Below are positions 25,987-34,167 of a stretch of 64,000 bases of DNA, piece after piece. Each line of letters begins with the position of its first letter. Position 1 is the stretch's first letter. Both the position numbers and the translations under genes were made by a program. This DNA comes from Flavobacterium fluvii (GTDB lineage: Bacteria > Bacteroidota > Bacteroidia > Flavobacteriales > Flavobacteriaceae): contig NZ_FQWB01000006.1 in the NCBI RefSeq assembly GCF_900129545.1, positions 62,001 through 126,000 on the forward strand, given 5' to 3'. The notes under the pieces were generated by a model. That model had not been told where the DNA came from and did no database searches. It saw only the letters and a list, made by a program, of their open reading frames with translations.

Positions 25987-27513
25987 TTATTTCGGAAAAG
26001 TCTTGTTTTGATAAGCTCCCAAATCAGGTGGCAAAGTTCGGGTGTTTCCAAGAATATCCAACGGAACCAAATAAGTCGCATTTCCTTTGGCGAAAGCCGC
26101 AGAAGTATCATCTATATTCAGTTTGTTTTCTGCAATTTTGAAGAATTTAGGATCTTTGTTTTGAATGATGCCGTTATAATGTGCTGGATCTGTAGTGAAT
26201 TGGTATTCAGGATGATTTGTGTACTGATTTGAAGTATTGTTAAACTTAATAAGACAATTGTTGAATTGGTATTCGAATGTTGCTCCCGTCTTTTTGTTCA
26301 AAATCATTTCATTGGAATAAGAACCATAAATAATGCAGTTATTGAATGTCGCCGCAGTCAAATTCTTGACTTCCGGAATAGCGCCCGTGTAATAATTGTT
26401 TACCAAAAGAGAAACTTGACTGGAACTATTCCAGTTGTTGTTGAAAGTGCAATGGGTAAATTTATAGTCCCCGCCATAAGTACAAGCCAATCCAGCCAAT
26501 CCCGCACTGTTGATAACCAAATTTTCCCCGTTAATCTTGGCGGTTTGGGCCAGAATTCCATAATTGGAAGAGTCGTAAATTTGGGTATTTTTTATGGATA
26601 CCGTAGTTCCGTTATTGTTTTGGATCAACAATCCGATAGTTGCATTTTTAATGGTTAAATGATTGAATTTGTGGTTGGTGCTGCCGTCGGTAAGCCAAAT
26701 TGCCCCCCATTGTCCAGGAACATTGGAAAAATCAGGTTCCAGTCGATCGCCTTCAAAAATTACTTCGTTTTCAAGCTTGTCCGTGGTAGATTTTGCACCA
26801 TTCACGTTCATGGAAGCATTTGCAGCCACGATAAATCCTGAATTGGCGTGAAAATGTACTTTTGTTCCTGCATCAAAAATAGCCGTTTTTCCTGAGGGAA
26901 CGGCTGCATAACCATAGATAACGTAGGGTTTCTTGTTGGTAAAATGAAGTTCGTTGCCGTTGATGGGATCGTTGTCGTCCAAAAAGAAACCATAAATTTC
27001 TTCATCGCCTATGGGAAGCGTCTCGGTGGTACCGTCAGCAAACTTTTTGGGATAAAGAAAAACGGCGTCTTGGATGAGTGTCACCAATTCCACTTTTTGC
27101 AAATTACTGCCTCCGTCAAATAAAATCTGGTCAGTGTACAGAAAATCGGTTGGGTTGGCGTCGGCGATATTGGCGGTGGTTTCAACAAAAATATACAGGC
27201 TGTCTTTCGCCAATAGATTTACGTTTTCAAATATTTTCCCTTGATTGCCCTGCATTCCGTCCACCGTCATTCGGTATTTTGAACTCAATCCCTTGCCTAA
27301 TTTTATACTCGGAATAGTGATGTCGTTTTTACCGTGATTGTAAACTTTTAGCGTATATGTACTTGAACCAATATTCGTAAAAACAGTGTCTAAATAAATG
27401 GTGTCTCTTGAAAAAGCTAAATCTCCGGTGCTTGGCACGGTTTCAAAATCGGTTCGACAGGAGCTGACAGAAATAAGGATTCCAATAAAAAACAGAAAAG
27501 TAAGCTGACGCAT
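25987..27513 (-). CDS. Beta-helix surface lipoprotein
   Basis: A 508-residue lipoprotein with lipobox SVSSC (Cys19). Residues about 25-150 form a beta-sandwich-like part (DTVFTNIGSSTYTLKVYNHG), and about 190-420 shows the repetitive short strands of a right-handed parallel beta-helix (FNHLTIKNATIGLLIQNNN, NTQIYDSSNYGILAQ, FTHCTFNNNWNSSS). It ends with LDILGNTRTLPPDLGAYQNK, a closing motif often seen in such proteins. The architecture is common in Bacteroidota but the ligand is unknown. It is transcribed away from the menI/menF genes. Confidence 0.8.
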   Translation of the reverse strand: MRQLTFLFFIGILISVSSCRTDFETVPSTGDLAFSRDTIYLDTVFTNIGSSTYTLKVYNHGKNDITIPSIKLGKGLSSKYRMTVDGMQGNQGKIFENVNLLAKDSLYIFVETTANIADANPTDFLYTDQILFDGGSNLQKVELVTLIQDAVFLYPKKFADGTTETLPIGDEEIYGFFLDDNDPINGNELHFTNKKPYVIYGYAAVPSGKTAIFDAGTKVHFHANSGFIVAANASMNVNGAKSTTDKLENEVIFEGDRLEPDFSNVPGQWGAIWLTDGSTNHKFNHLTIKNATIGLLIQNNNGTTVSIKNTQIYDSSNYGILAQTAKINGENLVINSAGLAGLACTYGGDYKFTHCTFNNNWNSSSQVSLLVNNYYTGAIPEVKNLTAATFNNCIIYGSYSNEMILNKKTGATFEYQFNNCLIKFNNTSNQYTNHPEYQFTTDPAHYNGIIQNKDPKFFKIAENKLNIDDTSAAFAKGNATYLVPLDILGNTRTLPPDLGAYQNKTFPK

Positions 27514-27632
27514 TAGGTTATATTTTTTGTAAAAATAGGAAAAAACTAGTATATATCACGACCGTTTTTAATTTATAATACCAATTGTTTTTGCCATCTT
27601 TTCCATAAATTTACACCTTTAAAACAAGACAC

Positions 27633-28067
27633 ATGACATTCGACAAAGAGAAAATCCTTCAATATTGCAACAAAATTTCGAAAAATACCCTAATGCAAAC
27701 CCTGAATATTGAATATGTCGATGCTGGTCCCGATTATTTGACGGCAACGATGCCCGTGAATCCTTCGGTACATCAACCCATGGGATTGTTGCACGGCGGT
27801 GCTTCGGTGGCTTTGGCAGAAAGTGTGGGCAGTGCGGCTTCTTTTTTGTTTATAAATCCAGAACACAGCGAAGTGCGTGGAATTGAAATTTCCGCCAATC
27901 ACGTGAAAGCAAAACGCGAAGGAATCGTTACGGCTACGGCCAAAATAATTCACAAAGGAAGCAGTATTCATTTGTGGGAAATCCGAATTACAGACGAAAA
28001 TAATGCGCTGGTTTCAATTTGTAAATTGACGAACATGATTCTGCCAACAAGAAAAATGAGAAAATAA
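27633..28067 (+). CDS. menI: Hotdog-fold acyl-CoA thioesterase, likely DHNA-CoA thioesterase
   Basis: A 144-residue PaaI-type thioesterase. The active-site region is clear: LLHGGASVALAESVGSAAS, with His54 and Glu63 in positions typical of the hotdog 4HBT family. The gene is 2 bases upstream of isochorismate synthase, an arrangement that in Bacteroidota points to 1,4-dihydroxy-2-naphthoyl-CoA hydrolysis in menaquinone synthesis. The MenI call rests on this context more than on sequence. Start ATG is well placed in the divergent gap with the beta-helix lipoprotein. Confidence 0.8.
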   Translation: MTFDKEKILQYCNKISKNTLMQTLNIEYVDAGPDYLTATMPVNPSVHQPMGLLHGGASVALAESVGSAASFLFINPEHSEVRGIEISANHVKAKREGIVTATAKIIHKGSSIHLWEIRITDENNALVSICKLTNMILPTRKMRK

Positions 28068-28069
28068 GA

Positions 28070-29125
28070 ATGGAAGCATTTTTTAAAAAAGCCATAAACC
28101 AATTTGCCCAAAATCTTCCTTTTGTAATTTATAAAAAACCGAATAGCAACACCATTAGTGGTCTTTTTCAGCAAAATGACAGCTTGTTTGAAGCAACTGA
28201 TTTTACCGAAAAAGGATTTGTTTTTGCCTCTTTTGACGGGAGTAAAACATTTTTGATTCCCGAAAACCAGTCCGAAACAATCAGTACCGTTTTTCAAAAG
28301 AAAGAAATTGTCGTTTCCCGAAATGAGAGTAATAGTCCAAACGAACTAGCCAAAAAGAATTTCGTAAACTTGGTTGCCAAAGGCATTCAAGCCATTGGAA
28401 ACAATGAATTCAAAAAGGTGGTTTTGTCCCGAAAAGAAACCCTGGAATTGGCTGATTTTGATTTGATTTCGGTTTTCGAAAACTTGGTCCAGTTGTATCC
28501 AACCACTTTTGTCTATTGCTTTTATCATCCAAAAGTTGGGATTTGGTTGGGTGCCACGCCCGAACAATTGTTGAAAGCAAAGGACAAAGAGTTCCTAACG
28601 ATAGCTTTGGCGGGAACGCAAAAAGATGCAGGTTCTACTGAAGTGGTTTGGCCCAAAAAAGAACAGGAAGAGCAACAATTCGTCACGGATTACATTGTGG
28701 AAAAGTTGAAAAATGTGGCTTCAGAAATGGTGGTTTCAAAGCCTTACAGCTTAAAAGCGGGAAGTATTTGGCATATCAAAACGGATATTTCGGGGACTTT
28801 GAATTCGAGTTCAAGCTTGCGGGAAGTAGCCTTGTTGTTGCATCCAACGCCTGCGGTTTGCGGTTTTCCAAAAGACAAATCAAAAGCTTTCATCTTGGAA
28901 AACGAGAATTATGACCGCAGTTTTTACACCGGTTTTCTGGGGGAATTAAATATCGAAGAGCAAACGGATTTGTTCGTAAATTTGCGCTGCATGGAAATAG
29001 AGGATTCCCAAGCGCATTTATTTATGGGTTGCGGCATCACGAAAGACAGCGTTCCCGAAAAGGAGTGGGAGGAAAGCTGCAATAAATCGGTAACGATGAA
29101 AAAGGTTTTAGATTGCAGATTTTAG
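28070..29125 (+). CDS. menF: Isochorismate synthase
   Basis: Converts chorismate to isochorismate, the first committed step to menaquinone. The 351-residue protein has the chorismate-binding core: KKVVLSRKETLEL, GATPEQLLKA, LAGTQKDAG, SIWHIKTDISGTL, LLHPTPAVCGFPK and the closing MGCGITKDSVPEKEWEE motif. The length is short for MenF (about 430) but normal for EntC/MenF-like enzymes in this phylum. Its start follows menI by 2 bases. The stop codon and last three codons lie inside a tandem 14-base repeat, so the C-terminus may have been changed by slippage. Confidence 0.92.
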   Translation: MEAFFKKAINQFAQNLPFVIYKKPNSNTISGLFQQNDSLFEATDFTEKGFVFASFDGSKTFLIPENQSETISTVFQKKEIVVSRNESNSPNELAKKNFVNLVAKGIQAIGNNEFKKVVLSRKETLELADFDLISVFENLVQLYPTTFVYCFYHPKVGIWLGATPEQLLKAKDKEFLTIALAGTQKDAGSTEVVWPKKEQEEQQFVTDYIVEKLKNVASEMVVSKPYSLKAGSIWHIKTDISGTLNSSSSLREVALLLHPTPAVCGFPKDKSKAFILENENYDRSFYTGFLGELNIEEQTDLFVNLRCMEIEDSQAHLFMGCGITKDSVPEKEWEESCNKSVTMKKVLDCRF

Positions 29126-29133
29126 ATTGCAGA
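29106..29133 (+). repeat. Tandem 14-bp repeat over the menF stop
   Basis: TTTTAGATTGCAGA occurs twice in tandem (29106-29119 and 29120-29133), and a partial third copy TTTTAGATTT lies at 29141-29150. The TAG in the second copy is the menF stop codon. Confidence 0.85.
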
Positions 29134-29205
29134 GTAACGATTTTAGATTTTTCATTGTCATTAAAATTGCTATTGAAATTGAAGAAAACTTAAACAAAAC
29201 ATTAA

Positions 29206-29922
29206 ATGAAACTAGATATATTAGCATTCGGTGCACATCCAGACGATGTAGAATTAGGTTGTGGCGGAACACTGGCCAAGGAAATCGCATTGGGTAAAAA
29301 AGTAGGCATCGTTGATTTGACTCGTGGCGAACTCGGAACTCGTGGCTCTGTCGAACTTCGAAATGAGGAAGCCGCTGCTGCTGCCAAAATCTTGGGCGTT
29401 TCTGTCCGTGAAAATCTGGATATGCGAGATGCTTTTTTTGTCAATGACGAAGCACACCAATTGAAAATCATCGAAATGATTCGGAAATACCAACCCGAAA
29501 TCGTGATTTGCAATGCCATCGACGATCGTCATATCGATCACGGAAAAGGCAGTAAACTGGTTTCTGACGCTTGTTTTCTTTCGGGTTTGATGAAGATCGA
29601 AACGGAACACAAAGGCGAAAAGCAACAAGCTTGGCGACCAAAATTAGTGTATCACTATATTCAGTGGAAAAACATCACGCCCGATTTTGTGGTTGACATA
29701 ACGGGTTATAACGATAAAAGAATTGAAGCTATTTTGGCTTACGGTTCCCAGTTTTACAACCCAAATTCAAACGAACCCGAAACACCGATTGCGTCAAAAA
29801 ACTTCTTGGACAGCCTAAATTACCGCGCCCAAGACCTGGGAAGATTGATTGGCGTGGATTATGCCGAAGGTTTTACGGTCGAAAGATATTTGGGAGTCAA
29901 TAGTTTAGGAGATTTGATATAA
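29206..29922 (+). CDS. bshB1: Bacillithiol biosynthesis deacetylase BshB1
   Basis: A PIG-L/LmbE-type zinc hydrolase that deacetylates GlcNAc-malate during bacillithiol synthesis. The 238-residue protein shows the zinc site in FGAHPDDVELGCGG (His11, Asp14) and the third ligand His112 in DDRHIDHGKGS. Other typical segments are DLTRGELGTRG, NLDMRDAFF, and the C-terminal GVDYAEGFTVERYLGV. It lies 80 bases after menF on the same strand and 61 bases before the tRNA-His gene. Bacillithiol is the low-molecular-weight thiol used by Bacteroidota, relevant to the metal/arsenic genes downstream. Confidence 0.95.
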   Translation: MKLDILAFGAHPDDVELGCGGTLAKEIALGKKVGIVDLTRGELGTRGSVELRNEEAAAAAKILGVSVRENLDMRDAFFVNDEAHQLKIIEMIRKYQPEIVICNAIDDRHIDHGKGSKLVSDACFLSGLMKIETEHKGEKQQAWRPKLVYHYIQWKNITPDFVVDITGYNDKRIEAILAYGSQFYNPNSNEPETPIASKNFLDSLNYRAQDLGRLIGVDYAEGFTVERYLGVNSLGDLI

Positions 29923-29938
29923 TTTTTTTTAATTTTTG

Positions 29939-29969
29939 TTTGCAAAAGCAAAGTTTAGTGCTATATTTG
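29939..29969 (+). promoter_or_regulatory. Promoter of tRNA-His
   Basis: TTTG (29939-29942), a 19-base spacer and TATATTTG (29962-29969) match the Bacteroidota consensus exactly, 15 bases before the tRNA. Confidence 0.85.
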
Positions 29970-29983
29970 CACTCGTTAAAAAT

Positions 29984-30058
29984 GGTGGTTGTAGCTCAGC
30001 TGGTTAGAGTATTGGTTTGTGGTGCCGAGGGTCGCCGGTTCGAACCCGGTCAGCCACC
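29984..30058 (+). tRNA. tRNA-His (anticodon GTG)
   Basis: The cloverleaf folds from GTGGTTG (29985-29991) paired with CAGCCAC (30051-30057), a D arm with GCTC/GAGT, an anticodon stem TTGGT/GCCGA, loop TTGTGGT with GTG at 30019-30021, and a T arm GCCGG-TTCGAAC-CCGGT. The G at 29984 can pair with discriminator C at 30058, the G-1:C73 identity pair of histidine tRNA. The CCA end is not fully encoded. The gene has its own promoter and terminator. Confidence 0.95.
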
Positions 30059-30070
30059 CAGAACGCAAAA

Positions 30071-30097
30071 GCTTCGAAGAAATTCGAGGCTTTTTTT
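30071..30097 (+). terminator. tRNA-His terminator
   Basis: GCTTCGA (30071-30077) pairs with TCGAGGC (30084-30090) with one G-T, then seven T residues. A diverged copy of this region occurs at 34036-34086. Confidence 0.9.
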
Positions 30098-30165
30098 GTG
30101 GAATAAACTTTGGTTCTTGAAATAATAATTTTTGTAAATTAGCGAAACCATCAAATATTTACAAA

Positions 30166-30627
30166 ATGACAACAGAAGCCTTTTCAACAACGCCAGATTG
30201 TGAAATTGTAAGTTCACGAATTGTCGACGCTTCCCAAGAGCTTGTTTTTTATGCTTGGACCGACCCAAATCATCTCAAAAATTGGTGGGGACCGGCTGGT
30301 TTTACCAATACGTTCAACGAATTTGACTTTAGGCCGGGCGGCAAATGGAGTTTTGTCATGCACGGCCCCGGCAAAGGAAACTATCCCAATGAATGCGAAT
30401 TTTTAAAAATCGAGAAACCCACCCTGATAGCCTGGAAGCGCATTTCCAAACCCCTGTTTCATGTAGTGTTCACTTTTGAAGCAATAACCAGCGAGAAGAC
30501 CAAAATTGTTTTCAGGATGATTTTTGACACTCCCGAAGAATGCAATAAATTAAAGCCATTCGTGGTGGATAAAAACGAGGAAAACTTCGACAGGCTCGAA
30601 AAGGAATTAATTAAAATGGCATTGTAA
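30166..30627 (+). CDS. SRPBCC (AHSA1-like) protein
   Basis: A 153-residue START/SRPBCC-fold protein of the activator-of-Hsp90-homologue type (PF08327). Family features are VSSRIVDASQELVFYAWTDPNHLKNWWGPAGF at the start, FRPGGKWSFVMHGPGK in the middle and VFTFEAITSEKTKIVFRM toward the end. The fold binds hydrophobic ligands; members of this kind sit often beside ArsR regulators, though this one is separated from arsR by a YegP gene and a terminator. Its ligand is unknown. Confidence 0.88.
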   Translation: MTTEAFSTTPDCEIVSSRIVDASQELVFYAWTDPNHLKNWWGPAGFTNTFNEFDFRPGGKWSFVMHGPGKGNYPNECEFLKIEKPTLIAWKRISKPLFHVVFTFEAITSEKTKIVFRMIFDTPEECNKLKPFVVDKNEENFDRLEKELIKMAL

Positions 30628-30758
30628 TCGCAAAAGCGTCCAAGTCATTGGAGTTTTTTTAAAATTTACTTTCGCAAGAAAATAATAGTATTTCATTAAT
30701 ATCTTATTGGTTGTTTTTTATTAATTTTATGGGATTAATCAATTTAAAAACAAAATCT

Positions 30759-31088
30759 ATGGGAACATTTTTGGTTAGCAAAAGAAAAAATGATGAATTT
30801 CAGTTTGTGTTAAAAGCAGGAAATGGGCAAGTTATTCTGGCTAGTGAAGGGTATACAACTAAAGCAGCTTGTGAAAACGGAATAGAGTCGGTGAGAAATA
30901 ATTCTCAAGTGGACTCTAGATTTGATAAATTGGAAGCCAAAAACGGGAAACCATATTTCAATCTTAAAGCCAGTAATGGGCAAATTATAGGCAATAGCGA
31001 AATGTATGAATCGGTTGCGGCTCGTGACAACGGTATAGAATCGGTAAAGAATAATGCTCCAGATGCAGATGTGAAAGAAGATTTGTAA
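30759..31088 (+). CDS. YegP family protein (DUF1508)
   Basis: A 110-residue protein made of two copies of a roughly 45-residue beta-beta-beta-alpha unit. The first repeat contains EFQFVLKAGNGQVILASEGY followed by KAACENGIESVRNN, and the second KPYFNLKASNGQIIGNSEMY followed by AARDNGIESVKNN. An earlier in-frame ATG at 30711 would add 16 residues that do not fit the family; the start at 30759 (MGTFLVSKRKNDEF) matches homologues. Role unknown; often stress-linked. A terminator follows. Confidence 0.9.
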   Translation: MGTFLVSKRKNDEFQFVLKAGNGQVILASEGYTTKAACENGIESVRNNSQVDSRFDKLEAKNGKPYFNLKASNGQIIGNSEMYESVAARDNGIESVKNNAPDADVKEDL

Positions 31089-31112
31089 ATACTTCTCTGA
31101 TGATACGATTTG

Positions 31113-31139
31113 AAGCCTCGAAATAATCGAGGCTTTTTT
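31113..31139 (+). terminator. Terminator after the YegP gene
   Basis: AAGCCTCGA (31113-31121) pairs perfectly with TCGAGGCTT (31127-31135) around AATAA, followed by a T-run. The core stem resembles the tRNA-His terminator. Confidence 0.9.
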
Positions 31140-31177
31140 ATTATTTCATATTTATAACCAATTTTTAACATTCTAAA

Positions 31178-31215
31178 TTTGTCATACATAAATAACTATC
31201 GTAATATTGCAATAT
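31178..31215 (+). promoter_or_regulatory. ars promoter with overlapping ArsR-type operator
   Basis: TTTG (31178-31181), a 20-base spacer and TAATATTG (31202-31209) form a near-consensus promoter. The perfect 12-bp palindrome ATATTGCAATAT (31204-31215) overlaps the -7 element, so a bound ArsR dimer would block polymerase. Binding is inferred. Confidence 0.7.
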
Positions 31216-31227
31216 AAAAATATAACG

Positions 31228-31560
31228 ATGGGAGCATCCAAAACAGATCAATTTACAGTCCAACAAAATGAATTGGCCATTCTTGCCAAAGCATTGGGAC
31301 ATCCTGCAAGAATAGCAATAATAGAATACTTGCTAAAAGTAGACGCTTGTATTTGCGGCGATATCGTCAACGAATTGCCCTTGGCACAGCCAACGGTTTC
31401 GCAACATTTAAAGGAGCTTAAAAATGCGGGATTAATAAAGGGAAACTTCGAAGGCGCGTCTATTTGCTATTGCATTGATGAAGCGGGATTCGAAAAAATA
31501 AAAGGCTTTTTCCAAGACATCACAAAGCATTTGGAGAAAAGAAAAAACAATTGTTGTTAA
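31228..31560 (+). CDS. arsR: ArsR family metalloregulator
   Basis: A winged-helix repressor, 110 residues from the ATG at 31228. An upstream TTG at 31207 is in frame but lies within the promoter palindrome, so I reject it. The recognition helix is AQPTVSQHLKELKNAGLI. The As(III)/metal-site type motif is Cys41-Ile-Cys43 at the end of the preceding helix (KVDACICGDIV), as in ArsR/SmtB. Further cysteines are Cys80, Cys82 and a terminal CC. It is first in an operon with DUF6428, an arsenate-reductase-like protein and ACR3, so As(III) is the expected inducer. Confidence 0.93.
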   Translation: MGASKTDQFTVQQNELAILAKALGHPARIAIIEYLLKVDACICGDIVNELPLAQPTVSQHLKELKNAGLIKGNFEGASICYCIDEAGFEKIKGFFQDITKHLEKRKNNCC

Positions 31561-31576
31561 TTTAAATTAAGGAAAA

Positions 31577-32047
31577 ATGAAACTATCTCAAGCAAAAAAC
31601 ATCTTGAAGTCGGTTGAAGAGGTAAACTTCCTCTTGGCTGACGGGACATCGGTGCCGGAACATTTTCACGTAACCGAAGTGGGACTGATTACCAAAAACT
31701 TCATAGATTGTGGTGGAACAGTTCGCAAAGAAACCGTGGTCAACTTCCAATTATGGGATGCCAACGATTTCGATCACCGTTTGAAACCACAAAAATTACT
31801 CAACATCATCGAATTGTCCGAAAAGGTTTTGGGCATCGAAGATTTCGAAATTGAAGTGGAATACCAAACAAAAACCATTGGTAAATATGATTTGGATTTC
31901 AACGGAAAGGACTTTGTTTTGCTCAACAAACAAACAGCTTGTTTGGCTCAAGACCAATGTGGAGTTCCTGCTGATAAAACTAAAGTGAGATTATCCGAAA
32001 TAAAAAGCGAATCCAGCTGCTGTACTCCTGGAGGAAGCTGCTGCTAA
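31577..32047 (+). CDS. DUF6428 family protein with Cys-rich tail
   Basis: A 156-residue cytoplasmic protein that I place in DUF6428, a family typically found beside ars genes in Bacteroidota. It starts with a helical SQAKNILKSVEEVNFLLADG, then has VPEHFHVTEVGLITKNFIDCGG, a His/Cys-containing part, and a C-terminal CCTPGGSCC. The His-x-His and paired cysteines look suited to a soft metal or As(III), which is an inference. The gene begins 16 bases after arsR, so it shares the ars promoter. Confidence 0.85.
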   Translation: MKLSQAKNILKSVEEVNFLLADGTSVPEHFHVTEVGLITKNFIDCGGTVRKETVVNFQLWDANDFDHRLKPQKLLNIIELSEKVLGIEDFEIEVEYQTKTIGKYDLDFNGKDFVLLNKQTACLAQDQCGVPADKTKVRLSEIKSESSCCTPGGSCC

Positions 32048-32124
32048 TGCCTCAATTTTAAAACAAATAATACCATTTTACTTTTGATTTTACTGTAATA
32101 AAAAACACCTCGTCTCTTCAAAAT

Positions 32125-32195
32125 TGTATCGAGAAGCAAATGGCGTTAGGGGTTCTCGATACATTTTATTAAAAAAGCTATCGCATTTTTAATAA
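32125..32195. repeat. Double-hairpin palindromic element inside the ars operon
   Basis: Arms TGTATCGAGAA (32125-32135) and TTCTCGATACA (32153-32163) pair perfectly, and immediately after TTATTAAAAA (32166-32175) pairs with TTTTTAATAA (32186-32195). ACTCGAACTGACG follows at 32199-32211. It resembles REP-like elements of the genus and fills the 232-bp gap between DUF6428 and the reductase gene, where it could lower downstream expression. Confidence 0.65.
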
Positions 32196-32279
32196 AGTAC
32201 TCGAACTGACGCGTAGAGTTAAATTGTTTTATCACGGTAAATTTAAAACCTAAAAAATATAAATAAACAAATATCAAAA

Positions 32280-32912
32280 ATGGCTTCAACCAAAACCATC
32301 CTGTTTCCAGAAATTGAAAATGTTATTAATACTTTAAACCTTGAAAGTATTTCAGATAAACGTAAAGTAGTTTTGCAATCTCTTGTAGATTTTATACAAG
32401 GAAAAGCAAGCAATCAACAAGAAATTCGCCTGAACCTGATTTGCACTCACAATTCCAGAAGAAGCCATTTGTCGCAAGTTTGGGCGCAAACAGCGGCAGC
32501 GCATTATGGCGTGAAAAACGTGTTTTGTTATTCCGGTGGGACAGAAGCAACGGCGATGTTTCCAATGGCGGCCAAAACATTGGTCAAACAAGGCTTTCAA
32601 ATCAAGACTATTGCCTTAGGAAACAATCCTGTTTATGCCATAAAATATGCCGAAAACGAACATCCCGTTATCGGTTTCTCCAAAACGTTTGACGACGATT
32701 TCAATCCACAAAGCGAATTTGCGGCGATTTTGACTTGTTCTTCTGCCGATAAAGGTTGTCCGTTTATTGCCGGTGCCGAAGTGCGAATTCCGATTACTTT
32801 CGAAGACCCGAAAGCATTTGACAATACGCCGCAACAAGCCAAAAAATACGAGGAAAGAAGTCTGCAAATTGCCACAGAAATGTTTTATGTATTCTCCCAA
32901 ATCAAGCAATAA
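32280..32912 (+). CDS. arsC: Arsenate reductase-like low-molecular-weight phosphatase
   Basis: A 210-residue protein of the LMW-PTPase/thioredoxin-coupled ArsC superfamily. The phosphate-binding loop is Cys55 in [10 protein letters not shown], a C-x5-R-S match. About 45 residues of extra N-terminal helix precede it, longer than the 130-140 residue ArsC. Cys153 and Cys160 ([11 protein letters not shown]) could complete the redox relay. It is directly followed, 2 bases later, by the arsenite exporter, which supports As(V) reduction to As(III) as the reaction. The electron donor is unknown, and bacillithiol or thioredoxin are candidates. Confidence 0.85.
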   Translation: MASTKTILFPEIENVINTLNLESISDKRKVVLQSLVDFIQGKASNQQEIRLNLICTHNSRRSHLSQVWAQTAAAHYGVKNVFCYSGGTEATAMFPMAAKTLVKQGFQIKTIALGNNPVYAIKYAENEHPVIGFSKTFDDDFNPQSEFAAILTCSSADKGCPFIAGAEVRIPITFEDPKAFDNTPQQAKKYEERSLQIATEMFYVFSQIKQ

Positions 32913-32914
32913 AT

Positions 32915-33979
32915 ATGTCAGCAAATAATTGTGTGCCAGCCGTGGGAAGAAAGAAATTAAGTTTTCTCGACAGTTACCTTACGCTTTGGATTTTCTTGGC
33001 CATGGCAATAGGAGTGTCGATTGGTTATTTCATCCCTTCTAGCGGAAATTTCATCAATTCTTTTTCGAGTGGAACTACCAACATTCCATTGGCAATCGGC
33101 TTGATATTAATGATGTATCCACCTTTGGCTAAAGTGAAATACGAACAAATGGGAGAGGTGTTCAAGAATGTCAAAGTACTTGGAGCTTCCTTGTTTTTGA
33201 ACTGGGTCATAGGGCCAATTCTAATGTTTTTCTTGGCTTTATTGTTATTGAACGGCTATCCTGAATATATGATTGGCGTAATCTTGATTGGTTTGGCGCG
33301 TTGCATTGCCATGGTGGTTGTCTGGAATGATTTGGCCGATGGAAACCGGGAATATGCGGCAGGCTTGATTGCCTTGAACAGTATTTTTCAAGTCTTGCTG
33401 TACAGCGTTTATGCCTATGTTTTCATCACTATTTTGCCGCCTTATTTTGGTTATACCGGTTTTGAAGTCAACATCAGCATTGGGCAAATTGCCGAAAGCG
33501 TGGGGATTTACCTAGGAATTCCTTTTGCATTGGGAATTATCAGTCGCTATGCCTTGATTGCTCTCAAGGGGGCTGACTGGTTCGAGACCAAATACGTGCC
33601 TTTTATATCTCCAATAACATTAGTGTCCTTGTTGCTGACCATTGTTTTGATGTTCAGCTTGAAAGGAGAATTAATCGTCCAGATTCCTTTCGACGTGTTG
33701 CGAATTGCACTTCCCTTGGTAATCTATTTTTCCATAATGTTTGTCATCAGTTTCTTCATCGGGAAATATTTTGGTGCCGATTATTCGAAATCCACGGCCA
33801 TCGCTTTTACGGCAACGGGAAACAACTTCGAATTGGCGATAGCAGTTGCCATTGGTGTTTTTGGCATCAATAGCGGTCAAGCTTTTGCAGGCGTCATTGG
33901 CCCATTGGTAGAAGTTCCGGCCTTGATAGCCCTGGTAAACCTGGCTTTTTGGTTCAGAAAAAAGTATTTCACAAACTAA
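32915..33979 (+). CDS. acr3: ACR3 family arsenite efflux transporter
   Basis: Exports As(III) from the cytoplasm. The 354-residue protein has ten hydrophobic segments and the family's essential cysteine in [22 protein letters not shown] (Cys130). Further matches are [20 protein letters not shown] and [19 protein letters not shown]. The N-terminal stretch [19 protein letters not shown] is cytoplasmic. It overlaps closely with the reductase gene (2-base gap), a typical arsC-acr3 pair. The symbol acr3 is used because the family is distinct from ArsB. Confidence 0.96.
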   Translation: MSANNCVPAVGRKKLSFLDSYLTLWIFLAMAIGVSIGYFIPSSGNFINSFSSGTTNIPLAIGLILMMYPPLAKVKYEQMGEVFKNVKVLGASLFLNWVIGPILMFFLALLLLNGYPEYMIGVILIGLARCIAMVVVWNDLADGNREYAAGLIALNSIFQVLLYSVYAYVFITILPPYFGYTGFEVNISIGQIAESVGIYLGIPFALGIISRYALIALKGADWFETKYVPFISPITLVSLLLTIVLMFSLKGELIVQIPFDVLRIALPLVIYFSIMFVISFFIGKYFGADYSKSTAIAFTATGNNFELAIAVAIGVFGINSGQAFAGVIGPLVEVPALIALVNLAFWFRKKYFTN

Positions 33980-34035
33980 TTAATACTGATTTTAACACAG
34001 ATTGCACAAATTGGCACAGATTATTATTTATCATT

Positions 34036-34086
34036 TAGTCGCCCATAACACAATAGCTTCGAAGAGATTCGGGGCTTTTTTGTGGA
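34036..34086 (+). repeat. Diverged copy of the tRNA-His tail and terminator
   Basis: About 43 of 51 positions align with 30051-30102, from the 3' acceptor of tRNA-His (AGTCGCCCA) through the hairpin to TTTTTTGTGGA. It also serves as terminator for acr3: GCTTCGA (34056-34062) pairs with TCGGGGC (34069-34075) using G-T pairs, followed by six T. No upstream tRNA body is detectable. Confidence 0.7.
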
Positions 34087-34132
34087 GTCAAGTTTCGTGA
34101 AAAAATAAATAAGTCTAATTCTTCGATAAATC

Positions 34133-34163
34133 TTGTAAATACAAGTCTTAATCTTTAGATTTG
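34133..34163 (+). promoter_or_regulatory. Promoter of the small membrane protein gene
   Basis: TTG (34133-34135), 20 bases, and TAGATTTG (34156-34163) fit the Bacteroidota consensus. The next open frame has its GTG start only 5 bases further, so the message would be nearly leaderless. Confidence 0.6.
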
Positions 34164-34167
34164 TGAT

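Noticed and set aside
29940..30125. Plus-strand frame through tRNA-His
   Set aside because: It is an artefact of the tRNA gene and its terminator.
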